Assembly (NCBI GenBank): GCA_934754505.1
Contig: CAKVIE010000004.1
Span: forward strand, 62,001-126,000
Source: an uncultured Candidatus Melainabacteria bacterium
GTDB taxonomy: Bacteria; Cyanobacteriota; Vampirovibrionia; Gastranaerophilales; Gastranaerophilaceae
Length of the DNA stretch: 64,000 nucleotides
Direction of reading: 5' to 3'
The first letter of the stretch is position 1. Each line of letters starts with the position of its first letter. The position numbers were made by a program, and so were the translations under genes. The notes under the pieces were generated by a model, which did not search any database, was not told where the DNA came from, and saw only the letters and a program-made list of their open reading frames with translations. This document shows, in pieces, positions 25,235-34,788 of the stretch.

Positions 25235-26804
25235 CTGCCGCTCCGCCTTGATTGTGATTTTGTTTCTGTTCAATGTAAAGCTGTTTCGCTCTCGTTATGT
25301 CACGTTCCGCTGTGTCAAAATCTTTTTTCTCGGTGTTTAAAATGCTCTTATAATAAAAATATCTTGCACTGTTTTTTGTTATAAAAGCTGCCGTGTTTAT
25401 ATATTCTGATGCAGATGTCGTGTCGTTCAATGAAAGTGCATCTCCTGCCAAATCAAGCCAGCCTTCAGGATAAAAAGGATTGTATTTTATCGAATTTTTT
25501 AAATTTTGTTTACCCGTATCTTCGTTTATTTTTGCGTTCAAATATAAAATTTTATAATTTGTCGGGAATTTCGATTTCGCTTTTGAAAGGTATTTTCTTG
25601 CGGTTTTTAAATCCCCTATTTTTACACTTGCAACAATGTATCCAACATAGTTTTCAACATCTTTTGTATCAAACTTCAATGCGATTTTGTACTCTGCGTA
25701 TGCAAGTGCATTTTTATTTTTATAAAGGTAAATATCTCCTAAGCCTTTGTGTGCATAAGAAAGTTTTTGGTTTCTTGTTAAAAGTTTTTTATAAAGCTTT
25801 TCTGCTTCTTCATACTGACCGTTTATCAGGTAAATATGTCCCAACAACTCTCCTGCCTGTTTGTTTTCCCCCCTTATTAACATTAATTTAAGCTCGTTTA
25901 TCGCTCTCGGATAATCACGGTTCAGATAAAAATAGTATGCAAGATTGTATTTTTGTTGGCTCGGATGGGTTTTGGAATTTGTCAAAGTGTAATATTTGAT
26001 TTTATCCGTAGTTTTTTGATTTTCAATATACAACAAATCCTGTTCGGGCAAGTTCTTTAATACATTTATAACCTCTTTGCCGTTGCCCTCCGAACTTAAA
26101 ATTTCTGCTTTGAATTTCAGGTAAATCATATTTTCGGGGTTTTGTGACAAAGCTCTGTTGATTTCCGAAAGAGCCTGCTTTTGTTTCTTTTCAGCAAAAT
26201 ATGCTTTCGCTTTTATATAACTGCCGTAATCCGAATTTGCAAGCGTACTTTCGCTTTTTGCAAGCCTTGTCAGACTTTCGTTTGTCATATTGTTATAAAC
26301 AATGTCTGACAACAATTCGGCGAAAAATACTTCCTCTTGTACCTTTAAATTAACTTTGGGAAAAGAATATTTTCTTACGGCTTCAATATGTGATGCCCAA
26401 ATTTCTTTATCGTCAACCTTATTCATTGCCAAGTGTGCTAATGAGAAAAATCCCGTTTGCGTAAGTTTATACGCCATCAACATATAGTAAAAATCGTTCG
26501 GTTTCATCGTTTGAAGAATTTTTTTGTATTCAAAATAAGCAACCGCTACATTTGACTGCTCGCAATGCTTATCGGCTTCTGATAATTTTTCTATCAAACT
26601 TCTGACTTCGGGATTGTAATAAAGTTTTTTGTCGTATGTAAAATCATATCCCGAAAAAAACACAAGCGACGTTAAATCGGGTTCTCTTAATTCAGACAGC
26701 TCTTTTTGTTTGACTTCCAATGATTTTAAATCAGCACAAAATGCCGATTGGCTGAAAAAAGTCGACAATATTATTATTAATGCTAATATTGTCTTTTTAA
26801 CCAA
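25221..26804 (-). CDS. Secreted/periplasmic TPR-repeat protein
   Basis: 527 aa. The start is most likely TTG 26804: AAGAGGTG precedes it and the product then begins with a normal Sec signal (VKKTILALIIILSTFFSQSAFCA). A longer frame starting at 26861 would put 19 residues before the signal. The mature part is a string of tetratricopeptide-like helix pairs (for example QAGELLGHIYLINGQYEEAEKLY). Likely a protein-protein scaffold. It overlaps the HD-GYP stop by eight bases and the response regulator start by 14 bases, making a tightly coupled three-gene signalling operon. Confidence 0.85.
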   Translation of the reverse strand: MVKKTILALIIILSTFFSQSAFCADLKSLEVKQKELSELREPDLTSLVFFSGYDFTYDKKLYYNPEVRSLIEKLSEADKHCEQSNVAVAYFEYKKILQTMKPNDFYYMLMAYKLTQTGFFSLAHLAMNKVDDKEIWASHIEAVRKYSFPKVNLKVQEEVFFAELLSDIVYNNMTNESLTRLAKSESTLANSDYGSYIKAKAYFAEKKQKQALSEINRALSQNPENMIYLKFKAEILSSEGNGKEVINVLKNLPEQDLLYIENQKTTDKIKYYTLTNSKTHPSQQKYNLAYYFYLNRDYPRAINELKLMLIRGENKQAGELLGHIYLINGQYEEAEKLYKKLLTRNQKLSYAHKGLGDIYLYKNKNALAYAEYKIALKFDTKDVENYVGYIVASVKIGDLKTARKYLSKAKSKFPTNYKILYLNAKINEDTGKQNLKNSIKYNPFYPEGWLDLAGDALSLNDTTSASEYINTAAFITKNSARYFYYKSILNTEKKDFDTAERDITRAKQLYIEQKQNHNQGGAADEKI

Positions 26805-28713
26805 CTTGCACCTCTTGTTTTGCTGTATTTTCCGACAAATAGTATGAGTTGAACAAATCAATCAAAGATTTTTCTTCTTCGGTCTTTTCGTCTTTTTCTA
26901 TAATCTCTTTAAGCTGAATTAAATTTTTGCTTTCCAGAATTTGTCTGTCTTTTGCACCCAAAACTGTTGAGCTGTTAAATAAAATTACATCTATGATTTT
27001 GTCACAGCCTAATGATAAAAATATATCAGTGATTTTACCATCAAAATGATTACCAGCTCCGTCCAAAATTATTCCGATAGCTTGATTTATGGGCATTCTA
27101 TCTCTGTAATGTCTTATTGAAGTTATTGCATCAAAAACATCAGCAACGGCTAAAATTCTTCCGCCGAGCGGAATGTTATCTCCGCTTTTGTGTCTGAAAT
27201 ATCCGCCGCCATTATATTTCTCGTGGTGAGAAGATGCAATTTCCACAACGTCTTTGAAGGATTCCGATTTATCTGCAATTTTGCTCAAAATATCGTGTGT
27301 TATTCTGACGTGTTCTTGAATGTGATGATATTCTTCGTCCGTTAATTTGCCTTTTTTCTGCAAAACGGAATCACGAATTCCGATTTTGCCTATGTCGTGC
27401 AGCATTGCAGCTTGAGAAATTGTTTCGGTCATATCTTTGTCAATTCCAAGTTTTTGACATATCAAATTTGAATATTGCGTAACTCTCATTGAGTGACCTG
27501 CCGTGATTTTGTCCCTCGCATCGATTGAGGCTGCAAGCGTATCAATAAAGCCGTTGAAAAGCTTTTTCTGCTCCGATAACATTCTCTGCTGCGTTTCAAA
27601 CAAACGGTTGTTTTCAAGTGCAATACCTGCACTCGCACCGATTGTGACAAGCAAATCCTCATCGGCTTCCGTAAAATTACCTTCAAATTTGTTTATCACC
27701 TGAAAAACTCCGATAACTTCATATTTCAGATTTCTTATCGGCATACAAAGAATGGTCGAAGTTTTGTACCCCGTTTGTGCATCAATTTCTTTATTAAATC
27801 TGTCGTCGCTGTATGCGTTTTTGATATTAACAGTTTCTCCCGTTAATGCCGAATGCCCCGCTAAGCCTTTACCTATCGGGAAACGAATTTCTTTATGATT
27901 GTCTATTCCCAAGGCAACTTTTGACCAAAGCTCATTTCTTTCTTTGTCTATTAAAAAAACTGTGCAGCGATCTGCCTTTAATGCAAATTTAGTCTGCTCT
28001 GCAATGGTTTTTAACAAACGGTCTAAATCTATTTCCGCACTTATTGTTCTTGCTATTTTCAAAAGTGCAATTAACGGGTCGCTCGGAATTTCCGCATTTT
28101 CGGGGCGTTTTATCTTCTGTAAAGATTCTGTTAAAATGGATTCGCTGCATTCATTCAAATTTCCGTCAATTTTGTTTATTCGTTTTAATGCAGTTTCCCA
28201 TTTTCCGCATTTTGCGAGTTCTCGTGCTTTTTCCGTGCATTCATAAGCTCTTTCGTAATTCTTTGTTTCAAGGTTTAAAAAAGCTAAAGATTCATATATT
28301 CTCATCAAAATGTACGGATATTCTGTTACCATATATGCTGCTCGGTTTAAATATAAAAGTGCTTCTTGGTAATTTCTTTCATTAACCGCAATTTGTGCAA
28401 AAGCCCATTTGCTTATGCCCCAAGCATTTTCGCCCTTTGCATCTTGTGCTAAAAATCTTGCATCTTCAAGTAATAAAAGGCTGCTTTTGTAGGTGTCCGT
28501 ATCGCATAAATATTTTGTTAAACCCATAAAAGTTAGACAAATAGAGATTTTTTCGGTATTTTCTCCTGCAAGATAAATTTTGTGTGCAATATTAACTTTT
28601 TCCGCACATTCTTTGTACTGTTCGTTTTCGTATGCTGTCAATGCTTCCGAAAATAATTCGTCTGCACTTCTCAACTTTTCTTCCGACTTGGTATTATCTT
28701 TTGAATTTATCAT
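26797..28713 (-). CDS. TPR-GAF-HD-GYP cyclic-di-GMP phosphodiesterase-like protein
   Basis: 638 aa, cytoplasmic. Residues 1-185: TPR-like helices. Residues about 213-375: GAF sensor domain. Residues about 385-570: HD-GYP domain with His-Asp at 439-440 (MLHDIGKIG), HHEKYNGGGY, and VADVFDAITS. The GYP tripeptide reads G-Y-F, and metal ligands look intact. The usual activity is hydrolysis of c-di-GMP to pGpG/GMP; the GYF variant may change partner binding more than catalysis. No GGDEF protein is in the window. First gene of the operon with the TPR and response-regulator genes. Confidence 0.92.
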   Translation of the reverse strand: MINSKDNTKSEEKLRSADELFSEALTAYENEQYKECAEKVNIAHKIYLAGENTEKISICLTFMGLTKYLCDTDTYKSSLLLLEDARFLAQDAKGENAWGISKWAFAQIAVNERNYQEALLYLNRAAYMVTEYPYILMRIYESLAFLNLETKNYERAYECTEKARELAKCGKWETALKRINKIDGNLNECSESILTESLQKIKRPENAEIPSDPLIALLKIARTISAEIDLDRLLKTIAEQTKFALKADRCTVFLIDKERNELWSKVALGIDNHKEIRFPIGKGLAGHSALTGETVNIKNAYSDDRFNKEIDAQTGYKTSTILCMPIRNLKYEVIGVFQVINKFEGNFTEADEDLLVTIGASAGIALENNRLFETQQRMLSEQKKLFNGFIDTLAASIDARDKITAGHSMRVTQYSNLICQKLGIDKDMTETISQAAMLHDIGKIGIRDSVLQKKGKLTDEEYHHIQEHVRITHDILSKIADKSESFKDVVEIASSHHEKYNGGGYFRHKSGDNIPLGGRILAVADVFDAITSIRHYRDRMPINQAIGIILDGAGNHFDGKITDIFLSLGCDKIIDVILFNSSTVLGAKDRQILESKNLIQLKEIIEKDEKTEEEKSLIDLFNSYYLSENTAKQEVQVG

Positions 28714-28807
28714 ACAAAAAGACCTTAACTTTTATTCTATTTAATTATACAATATTTTTATAATACATAACAAGTTTACACAAAAATGTTACACCGAAAG
28801 GAAAAAT

Positions 28808-29500
28808 ATGAATAAAGTAAGTATCTTAATACCTGTTTACAACGAAATTAACACTCTTCTTCCCTTGCTTGAAAAGGTTGAAAAAGCATCTTTCGGCGGT
28901 TTGGAGAAAGAAATAATTTTGGTCGATGACTGCTCTACTGACGGTACTAAAGATATTTTGAAAAATTTGGAAGATAAATATAAAGTTTTATATCATAAAG
29001 TTAATCAGGGCAAAGGTGCGGCTTTGAGAACGGGATTTGCCGCCGTAACGGGTGATATCGCCGTTATTCAAGATGCTGATTTGGAATATGACCCTGATGA
29101 TTACGACGGCGTTATAAAACTTATCCTTAATGAAGGTGCTGACGTTGCTTACGGTTCAAGATTTTTGAATTTAAATGAAAGCAAAACTGTTGTGAAAGTT
29201 AATTTCTTCGCAAATAAAATGTTGACTCTTATGACAAATATTTTGTTCGGAGCAAAATTAACAGATATGGAAACCTGCTACAAGGCTTTCAAAACCGAAT
29301 TTATCAAGGATATCCAAATTAAATCCGACAGATTTGACTTTGAGCCTGAAATTACGGCAAAAGTTTTAAAGAAAAAAGCTAAATTGAAAGAAGCTCCTAT
29401 CAAATATTGCGGAAGAACTTTTGAAGAAGGTAAAAAAATTACTTGGAAAGACGGCATTCACGCTGTTCTTGCTCTTATAAAATTCAGATTTACCGACTAA
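28808..29500 (+). CDS. Family 2 glycosyltransferase (DPM1-like)
   Basis: 230 aa, soluble GT-A fold. VSILIPVYNE at the N-terminus, VDDCSTDGT, the DADLEYDP (DXD) metal site and a GSRF motif match polyprenyl-phosphate mannose/glucose synthases and related GT2 enzymes. No C-terminal membrane helices. It probably makes a polyprenyl-phosphate sugar or adds a sugar to a surface glycan; the ArnT-like protein at 14.9 kb is a possible user. Good AAAGGAAA site before the ATG. Followed 54 bases later by the three-module methyltransferase-like gene. Confidence 0.92.
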   Translation: MNKVSILIPVYNEINTLLPLLEKVEKASFGGLEKEIILVDDCSTDGTKDILKNLEDKYKVLYHKVNQGKGAALRTGFAAVTGDIAVIQDADLEYDPDDYDGVIKLILNEGADVAYGSRFLNLNESKTVVKVNFFANKMLTLMTNILFGAKLTDMETCYKAFKTEFIKDIQIKSDRFDFEPEITAKVLKKKAKLKEAPIKYCGRTFEEGKKITWKDGIHAVLALIKFRFTD

Positions 29501-29554
29501 TTCCGTGTTGACCTTTCGATTAAAATAAGTTTTAATAAAATCAGAGGTTTTAAT

Positions 29555-31966
29555 ATGGATTTCAGAGATTTGAATATTTTAAGCTACGTTTTCCAAATAT
29601 TAAAGGAATGGTCAGCTTTGTACGGTTTTGATAAAAAAACGATTATCCTTTCGTCTTATCAAAACGATATAAATATTCCTAAAGCTCTTTTGAAAATGGG
29701 TGCAGATAGGGTTATTTTCTATGCTCCCGATGAAGTTATCTCTGATGATGAAAACATCACTTGTATAAATGTTAAAGAAAAAAATCTCGATGAAATTCCT
29801 GATAATTCTGTCGATTTGGTGCTTGGGTACGAAATTCTTGAGCATGTAAACGATTTGAAAAACTTTTTTGATAATATTAAAAGAGTTCTTAAAACCGACG
29901 GTAAAGTTGATTTGCAGGGTAATCCTGCTTGGACTTGTCAAAACGGGCATCATCTTTGGATTAAAGATAAATATATTTACAATGAAAAAACAAATCCTTT
30001 TCAACCTTGGGAACATTTGCTTTTGGATACGAAAGAAAAAATGCTTGAAGCACTTGCGGCTAAAGATATTCCTCAAGAGGATTGTGTTGAAATCTGTGAT
30101 TGGATTTTTAATCCGAAAGAAGTCAGCCGTCATTCTCCGACTGAAATTATTTCAGCGGCTATCGGACGGGATATTGTTGATGTTTCTTCTTCTAAAACGG
30201 AGTTCTTTTCTTCGTCTTTAGAGCAATATTCTGTTGACGGTTTTGAATACAGATTTAGAAGATATTTTGAAAAAATGACTCCGCATGGATTTTTCTTTGA
30301 TGCAAAAGAAAAATATTCCGAACTTGATTTGAAAACGGCAAAAGTCGTTTTGAGAATTGAAAAATCAAAAGTTAAAAAATCGGAGTCGGAGAATTCTGAT
30401 TATTCGCCGGAATATGTACAAAAAGTTAAAGCCTCTGTTGTGAAAAGAGGTTTTCCCGAACTTGAAACATGTGTTTCGGATATAATTTTTCCGTTTAATA
30501 AAAAACACGATTGCAGTGATTTGAAGGTTTTGAATTTGTCTTGCTTTGAAAATGACAAAATTTCTCAAACGTTTTTTGCAATGGGTGCAAAGTCGGTTTG
30601 TGCAGTTTCTCGAAATGCGGCGGCTTTTGATGAAAATCTTTCTGATGTTGCCGTTTATCAAACGTATTTTGAAAATTTTGAACCTGATGAAGATGCTAAA
30701 TTTGATATAGTTTTCGGACTTGATACGCTTACAAATATTCAAAATATTGATAAATTTTTGACTAATTTGAAACGAGTTATAAAGCCTGATACTGCCTTTT
30801 ATTTTTCGGGGTTTATGCCATACACTTCGCCAAAAGGTCATTTGATTTCTTATGGCAAATTTAATTATTTCGACGGCTACAATCCGCTAAAACCTTGGCA
30901 ACATTTGACTTTGTCAACTAACAAAGAATTTTACGATGCTATGGTCGAAAATGAAGTCGGAATTTATACTTCTCAAAGAATTGCCGATTTGTATTTTGAA
31001 AATGCTTTTGCTACGCCGATTTCGCCAACCGAACTTATTACAAAATTCAAAACAGTTGCTGATTTACATCTAAAACGGATTTTCAAATACTATCCGAAAA
31101 ATGAATTTTATCAAATTGCCGCTCAAAAATTCTCTGAAGAAGATTTGAACACCGAAAGGTTTATTATAACCTCTGATGCCGCAATGCCTTTAGATTTCTA
31201 CAAAATCGATATGAGCTGCTATTTCAAAGAAAATTTGTCTGATATAAATTCTAAATATGAATTTGCAAATAAAAAAATCTTGAATATCACACCATACGTT
31301 AATTACGGGCTGTCTGAAATTATTTCTTCCATGGCGGCAAAAGAAGTCGTGTCTTTTGCTCCTTATTATTCCGGGTTTGAACTTGACTCCGACAAAAATA
31401 TCAGATGCGTAAATCAGGATTTCGAAGATTTGGATAACCTCGACGAAACCTTCGATATAATCTATGGTTTGGATATCCTCGAACACGTTAAAGATTTGAA
31501 AAAATTCTATCAAAATTTGATAAGATTAATCGACAAAAACGGTGTAATCTGCGTTTCCGGCTCGCCACTTTGGCCAAGTGATAACGGGCATAACTTTATG
31601 GACGCTCTCGATTGCGGCTGTCTTAAAACGGGCATGGGTTCTCCTTCTTTGGATTATTGGGAGCATTTGGCTTACGATTCAAAAGACGAACTTAAAAAAG
31701 CTATGCTTGATAAGGGTTTTGATAATAACGATGCTGAAACGGTTTCTGAATTTGTTTTTAATTCAAAATCAATTAACAGAAAGTCTTTTGCTGAAATTAT
31801 CAAGGTTTTAGACGAATTTGACAATATTTGCTATGGTTCTCGAAAAATTCTCGATTTTGCCGAAGAAAATGAATTCTATAAAAAAGCAAGTGAAAAATAT
31901 TCTCACGAAGAACTCCGAACAAAAGAATTGAAGCTGTTTATCCGTAAAAAACCGTCGTGGAGTTGA
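29555..31966 (+). CDS. Three tandem methyltransferase-like modules in one protein
   Basis: 803 aa with three homologous units of about 265 residues (approximately 1-270, 275-540, 560-803). Each has a Rossmann-type start ending in MGA-x-x-V, then DLVLGYEILEHV / DIVFGLDTLTNI / DIIYGLDILEHV, an N-x-x-R-V-x-K-x-x-G strand, GH, and PWEHL / PWQHL / YWEHL. Each ends with a helical E-I/L-I segment and K-Y/F-S-x-x-D/E-L. This is the layout of class I SAM methyltransferases acting on glycans. The glycine-rich SAM motif I (DxGxGxG) is degenerate in all three, so SAM binding must be tested. It is next to a GT2 gene, suggesting surface polysaccharide modification. Converges on a GNAT gene with no gap. Confidence 0.8.
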   Translation: MDFRDLNILSYVFQILKEWSALYGFDKKTIILSSYQNDINIPKALLKMGADRVIFYAPDEVISDDENITCINVKEKNLDEIPDNSVDLVLGYEILEHVNDLKNFFDNIKRVLKTDGKVDLQGNPAWTCQNGHHLWIKDKYIYNEKTNPFQPWEHLLLDTKEKMLEALAAKDIPQEDCVEICDWIFNPKEVSRHSPTEIISAAIGRDIVDVSSSKTEFFSSSLEQYSVDGFEYRFRRYFEKMTPHGFFFDAKEKYSELDLKTAKVVLRIEKSKVKKSESENSDYSPEYVQKVKASVVKRGFPELETCVSDIIFPFNKKHDCSDLKVLNLSCFENDKISQTFFAMGAKSVCAVSRNAAAFDENLSDVAVYQTYFENFEPDEDAKFDIVFGLDTLTNIQNIDKFLTNLKRVIKPDTAFYFSGFMPYTSPKGHLISYGKFNYFDGYNPLKPWQHLTLSTNKEFYDAMVENEVGIYTSQRIADLYFENAFATPISPTELITKFKTVADLHLKRIFKYYPKNEFYQIAAQKFSEEDLNTERFIITSDAAMPLDFYKIDMSCYFKENLSDINSKYEFANKKILNITPYVNYGLSEIISSMAAKEVVSFAPYYSGFELDSDKNIRCVNQDFEDLDNLDETFDIIYGLDILEHVKDLKKFYQNLIRLIDKNGVICVSGSPLWPSDNGHNFMDALDCGCLKTGMGSPSLDYWEHLAYDSKDELKKAMLDKGFDNNDAETVSEFVFNSKSINRKSFAEIIKVLDEFDNICYGSRKILDFAEENEFYKKASEKYSHEELRTKELKLFIRKKPSWS

Positions 31967-32533
31967 TTAATTAACCTCGATAATTTTTTGAAAAGCTTTT
32001 TCTTTTGCAGAACATTCAAAAATGTTGTCAAAAGTAGCTTTTATATCTTGAATAATGTTTTTGGGCTTTTTTTCGGCAAGCGATTTATACATCAATTTCA
32101 TTTGTAAAACATTTTCTTCATTCGGATAAAAATAAGCTAAATCTAAAATTTCACAACCGATTTTTTTATAAAAATTTATTCTTTTAGTCGTCAAAGAATC
32201 TTCGGGGTTTTCGAGTTCTACTTCAAAGTATGCACCGTTTTTGTCCTTGCAGTATTCAAAAAGTTTTTCTAAAATCAAACTGCCATAACCTTTTGACTTG
32301 TTTTCTCCAATGATGGCAAGATAATCAACCCAGATAAAATCCTTTTCAAAATATGTAACGTATCCGAGATATTCCCCGTTATCCTCTAAAATAACCATTT
32401 TATAAGGTTTTTCGGACAATGTATCGTTTAAAATTTTTTCATACGGACGAAGCTCCGATTTGGGAAATTGTTTTTCCATATCGGAGTATATCTTATCAAA
32501 AGTTTGTTTGTCCTGTACTTCTATAAAATTCAT
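31967..32533 (-). CDS. GNAT family N-acetyltransferase
   Basis: 188 aa. The acetyl-CoA loop is in ENKSKGYGSLILEKLFEYC (Q/R-x-x-G-x-G/A form as KSKGYGS), following the WVDYLAII beta strand. The N-terminus (MNFIEVQDKQTFDKIYSDMEKQFPKSE) resembles GNATs acting on small amines or peptides; acceptor unknown. Lies 23 bases after ychF on the same strand, so probably co-transcribed; its stop abuts the stop of the methyltransferase-like gene. Confidence 0.85.
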   Translation of the reverse strand: MNFIEVQDKQTFDKIYSDMEKQFPKSELRPYEKILNDTLSEKPYKMVILEDNGEYLGYVTYFEKDFIWVDYLAIIGENKSKGYGSLILEKLFEYCKDKNGAYFEVELENPEDSLTTKRINFYKKIGCEILDLAYFYPNEENVLQMKLMYKSLAEKKPKNIIQDIKATFDNIFECSAKEKAFQKIIEVN

Positions 32534-32556
32534 TTGAGTTTTTTGTTTTATGGATT

Positions 32557-33660
32557 TTAAGTAGCAAATCTGAAGTGCATAATATCGCCGTCTTGAACAA
32601 CGTAATCTTTACCTTCAAGACGCATTAAGCCTTTTTCTTTCGCCAAAGTGTATGAACCGTCGCAAGCGAGAAAATCTTCATAAGAAATTACTTCCGCTCT
32701 GATAAAACCTTTTTCAAAATCGGTATGGATTACGCCTGCTGCTTGCGGAGCTTTCGTTCCTGCTGTGATTGTCCAAGCCTTAACTTCGATTTCGCCTGCT
32801 GTAATGTATGTTCTGAGGTTTAAAAGATGATAAACCGATTGAATCATTTTTTCGATACCTGAGCTTGTAATTCCGAGTTCCGCAAGGTATTCTTTTGCAT
32901 CTTCTTTTGACAAATCAGCAAGTTCTTCTTCGATTTTTGCCGAAATTATTACCATTTCAGCACCGTGTTTTTTCGCATATTCATCAACAAGTTTTGTATA
33001 ATCGTTTCCGTTTACAACGTCTGTTTCTGATACGTTTGCAGCATAAATTACAGGTTTTATGCTCATTAATTGTGATTGTTTTGCAATTTTGAGTTCGTCC
33101 TCGTCATCAAAAAGATCTTCTACGTTGATAAAGGTTGCTTCTGAAAGTTTGTCATACAAAGTCTGCATAACTTTAACTTCGACTTTTGCAGCTTTATCGC
33201 CTGAATTAGCTACCTTTGATGTTTTTGCAATTCTTTTTTCCAAAGATGCCATATCGGCTAAAGCAAGTTCGGTATTGATTGTTTCAATATCGTCAATCGG
33301 ATTGACTTTGCCTGCAACGTGAATTGTATTGGGGTCGTCAAAGCATCTTACAACCTGAATTATTGCATCTGTTTCACGAATATTTGCAAGGAATTGGTTT
33401 CCCAAGCCTTCGCCTTTGCTTGCACCTTTTACAAGTCCTGCGATGTCAACAAATTCTATTGCGGTCGGAACAACTTTGTCCGTATGAACAAGCGGTTGAA
33501 GTTTCCAAAGTCTTTCATCAGGAACACCAACAACTCCTACGTTCGGCTCGATTGTACAAAACGGATAGTTTGCACTTTGGGCATTTTTCGCACTTGTCAA
33601 TGCGTTAAACAATGTTGATTTTCCTACGTTCGGTAATCCGACTATTCCAGCTCTTAACAT
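32557..33660 (-). CDS. ychF: Ribosome-binding ATPase YchF (Obg family)
   Basis: 367 aa, usual length. GLPNVGKSTLFNALT Walker A, FVDIAGLVKGASKGEGLGN (G3), the NxxE form of the base-recognition motif (ANVSETD) giving ATP preference, and a C-terminal TGS domain (LRTYITAGEIEVKAWTI...GVIHTDFEKGFIRAEV). Binds 70S ribosomes and is linked to oxidative stress response in other bacteria. Upstream GGAGAAAA site fits ATG 33660. Divergent from the SGNH gene. Confidence 0.97.
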   Translation of the reverse strand: MLRAGIVGLPNVGKSTLFNALTSAKNAQSANYPFCTIEPNVGVVGVPDERLWKLQPLVHTDKVVPTAIEFVDIAGLVKGASKGEGLGNQFLANIRETDAIIQVVRCFDDPNTIHVAGKVNPIDDIETINTELALADMASLEKRIAKTSKVANSGDKAAKVEVKVMQTLYDKLSEATFINVEDLFDDEDELKIAKQSQLMSIKPVIYAANVSETDVVNGNDYTKLVDEYAKKHGAEMVIISAKIEEELADLSKEDAKEYLAELGITSSGIEKMIQSVYHLLNLRTYITAGEIEVKAWTITAGTKAPQAAGVIHTDFEKGFIRAEVISYEDFLACDGSYTLAKEKGLMRLEGKDYVVQDGDIMHFRFAT

Positions 33661-33774
33661 ATTTTTTCTCCTGTAATAACTTTAGGGTAGTATAAACACG
33701 GTCTTTTATCAAGTAAATGGCTTTGGGGTTTATTGTTTTCCAAACAAAAAATGATATAATTTAAGAGGAAAAAT

Positions 33775-34734
33775 ATGAAAAACTTTTTAAAAAATATCTT
33801 TATAAATCTATTCTTGCTGTTATTATTTTTTTCTATTGCAGATTATTTGGTATTTCTTCATTATTGTTCGCCTAAATATAGAAAAGAAAGAAATATTTCT
33901 TATTCTTATTTTTACAAAAATAATCCTTTTGGTACTTCGAGATGTCTTAATATAGAGAATTATTTTTTTAGAAAACCTGAACAAAAAAACGGTAATAAAA
34001 AGTCAATAGTTTTATTCGGCTGTTCTTATACTTTTGGTGACAGTTTGTCAGATGAAGAAACTTTTTCCCACCAACTTTATAAAAGTACAAAAGGCTATGA
34101 TGTATATAATTATGGTATTTGCGGTGCCGGTGTTCAACACATGTTGTATTTTATTAAAGATTTAAAAATTTTAGAGGAAGTTAAAAATCCTCCGGAATAT
34201 GTTTTTTATACATATATTCCAAGTCATATTGACAGAGTCAGATATTATTATTTCACGGAAAATACGTCTAATTTTATTGGAATAACTGCGAAATTCGACA
34301 GTTATAAAAATATAGTTCTGGAAAAAAATGTGCTTTTGCCCAAACCTCTGTATAAAACTTTTATTATGAAACTTATATTTGACTTGAGATCAAAATATGA
34401 AAAAATAAATGAAGTAAAATACATTAATGACAACAAAGAAATTATTTATCAACTTCTTTTACAGTCAAAACAAATTATTAATAAGAAGTTCCCTAAAACA
34501 AAATTTGTCATATTGGTATATGATGATGAAACTGACAATAGTCTTTTGTATGATATGAATGCTTATTTTAAGCAATTATCGCAAAATGGATTTATAGTAA
34601 TATATGTTGATGATTTAATAGGGAAAGAACAAAAAGATAAAGAACGATTGGCTGACAATATTCATCCAAATGCACGGGCTTGGCAATTAATTGTCCCCAA
34701 TTTAATTGAAAAACTGAATTTACAAAAATATTAA
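33775..34734 (+). CDS. Membrane-anchored SGNH/GDSL hydrolase-like protein
   Basis: 319 aa. Residues about 5-30 form one membrane helix, and the rest is probably periplasmic. Block I is FGCSYTFGDSL with the nucleophile serine in GCSYTFG; block II/III NYGICGAGVQ with the oxyanion Gly; block V DNIHPNARAW with Asp and His. Such proteins act as esterases or O-acyltransferases on glycans or lipids. Codon use is AT-richer than in neighbouring housekeeping genes. AAGAGGAAAAAT precedes the ATG. It stands alone between divergent ychF and convergent acyl-CoA synthetase, with its own terminator. Confidence 0.82.
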   Translation: MKNFLKNIFINLFLLLLFFSIADYLVFLHYCSPKYRKERNISYSYFYKNNPFGTSRCLNIENYFFRKPEQKNGNKKSIVLFGCSYTFGDSLSDEETFSHQLYKSTKGYDVYNYGICGAGVQHMLYFIKDLKILEEVKNPPEYVFYTYIPSHIDRVRYYYFTENTSNFIGITAKFDSYKNIVLEKNVLLPKPLYKTFIMKLIFDLRSKYEKINEVKYINDNKEIIYQLLLQSKQIINKKFPKTKFVILVYDDETDNSLLYDMNAYFKQLSQNGFIVIYVDDLIGKEQKDKERLADNIHPNARAWQLIVPNLIEKLNLQKY

Positions 34735-34766
34735 AAAGGAGCAGTTTGAAAAAATTCTGCTCCTTT
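34733..34766 (+). terminator. Hairpin terminator after SGNH gene
   Basis: AAAGGAGCAG, 12-base loop, CTGCTCCTTT; the following T run is short, so a bidirectional role with the minus-strand gene is possible. Confidence 0.6.
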
Positions 34767-34788
34767 GAATTATTTCATAATAAATCTC

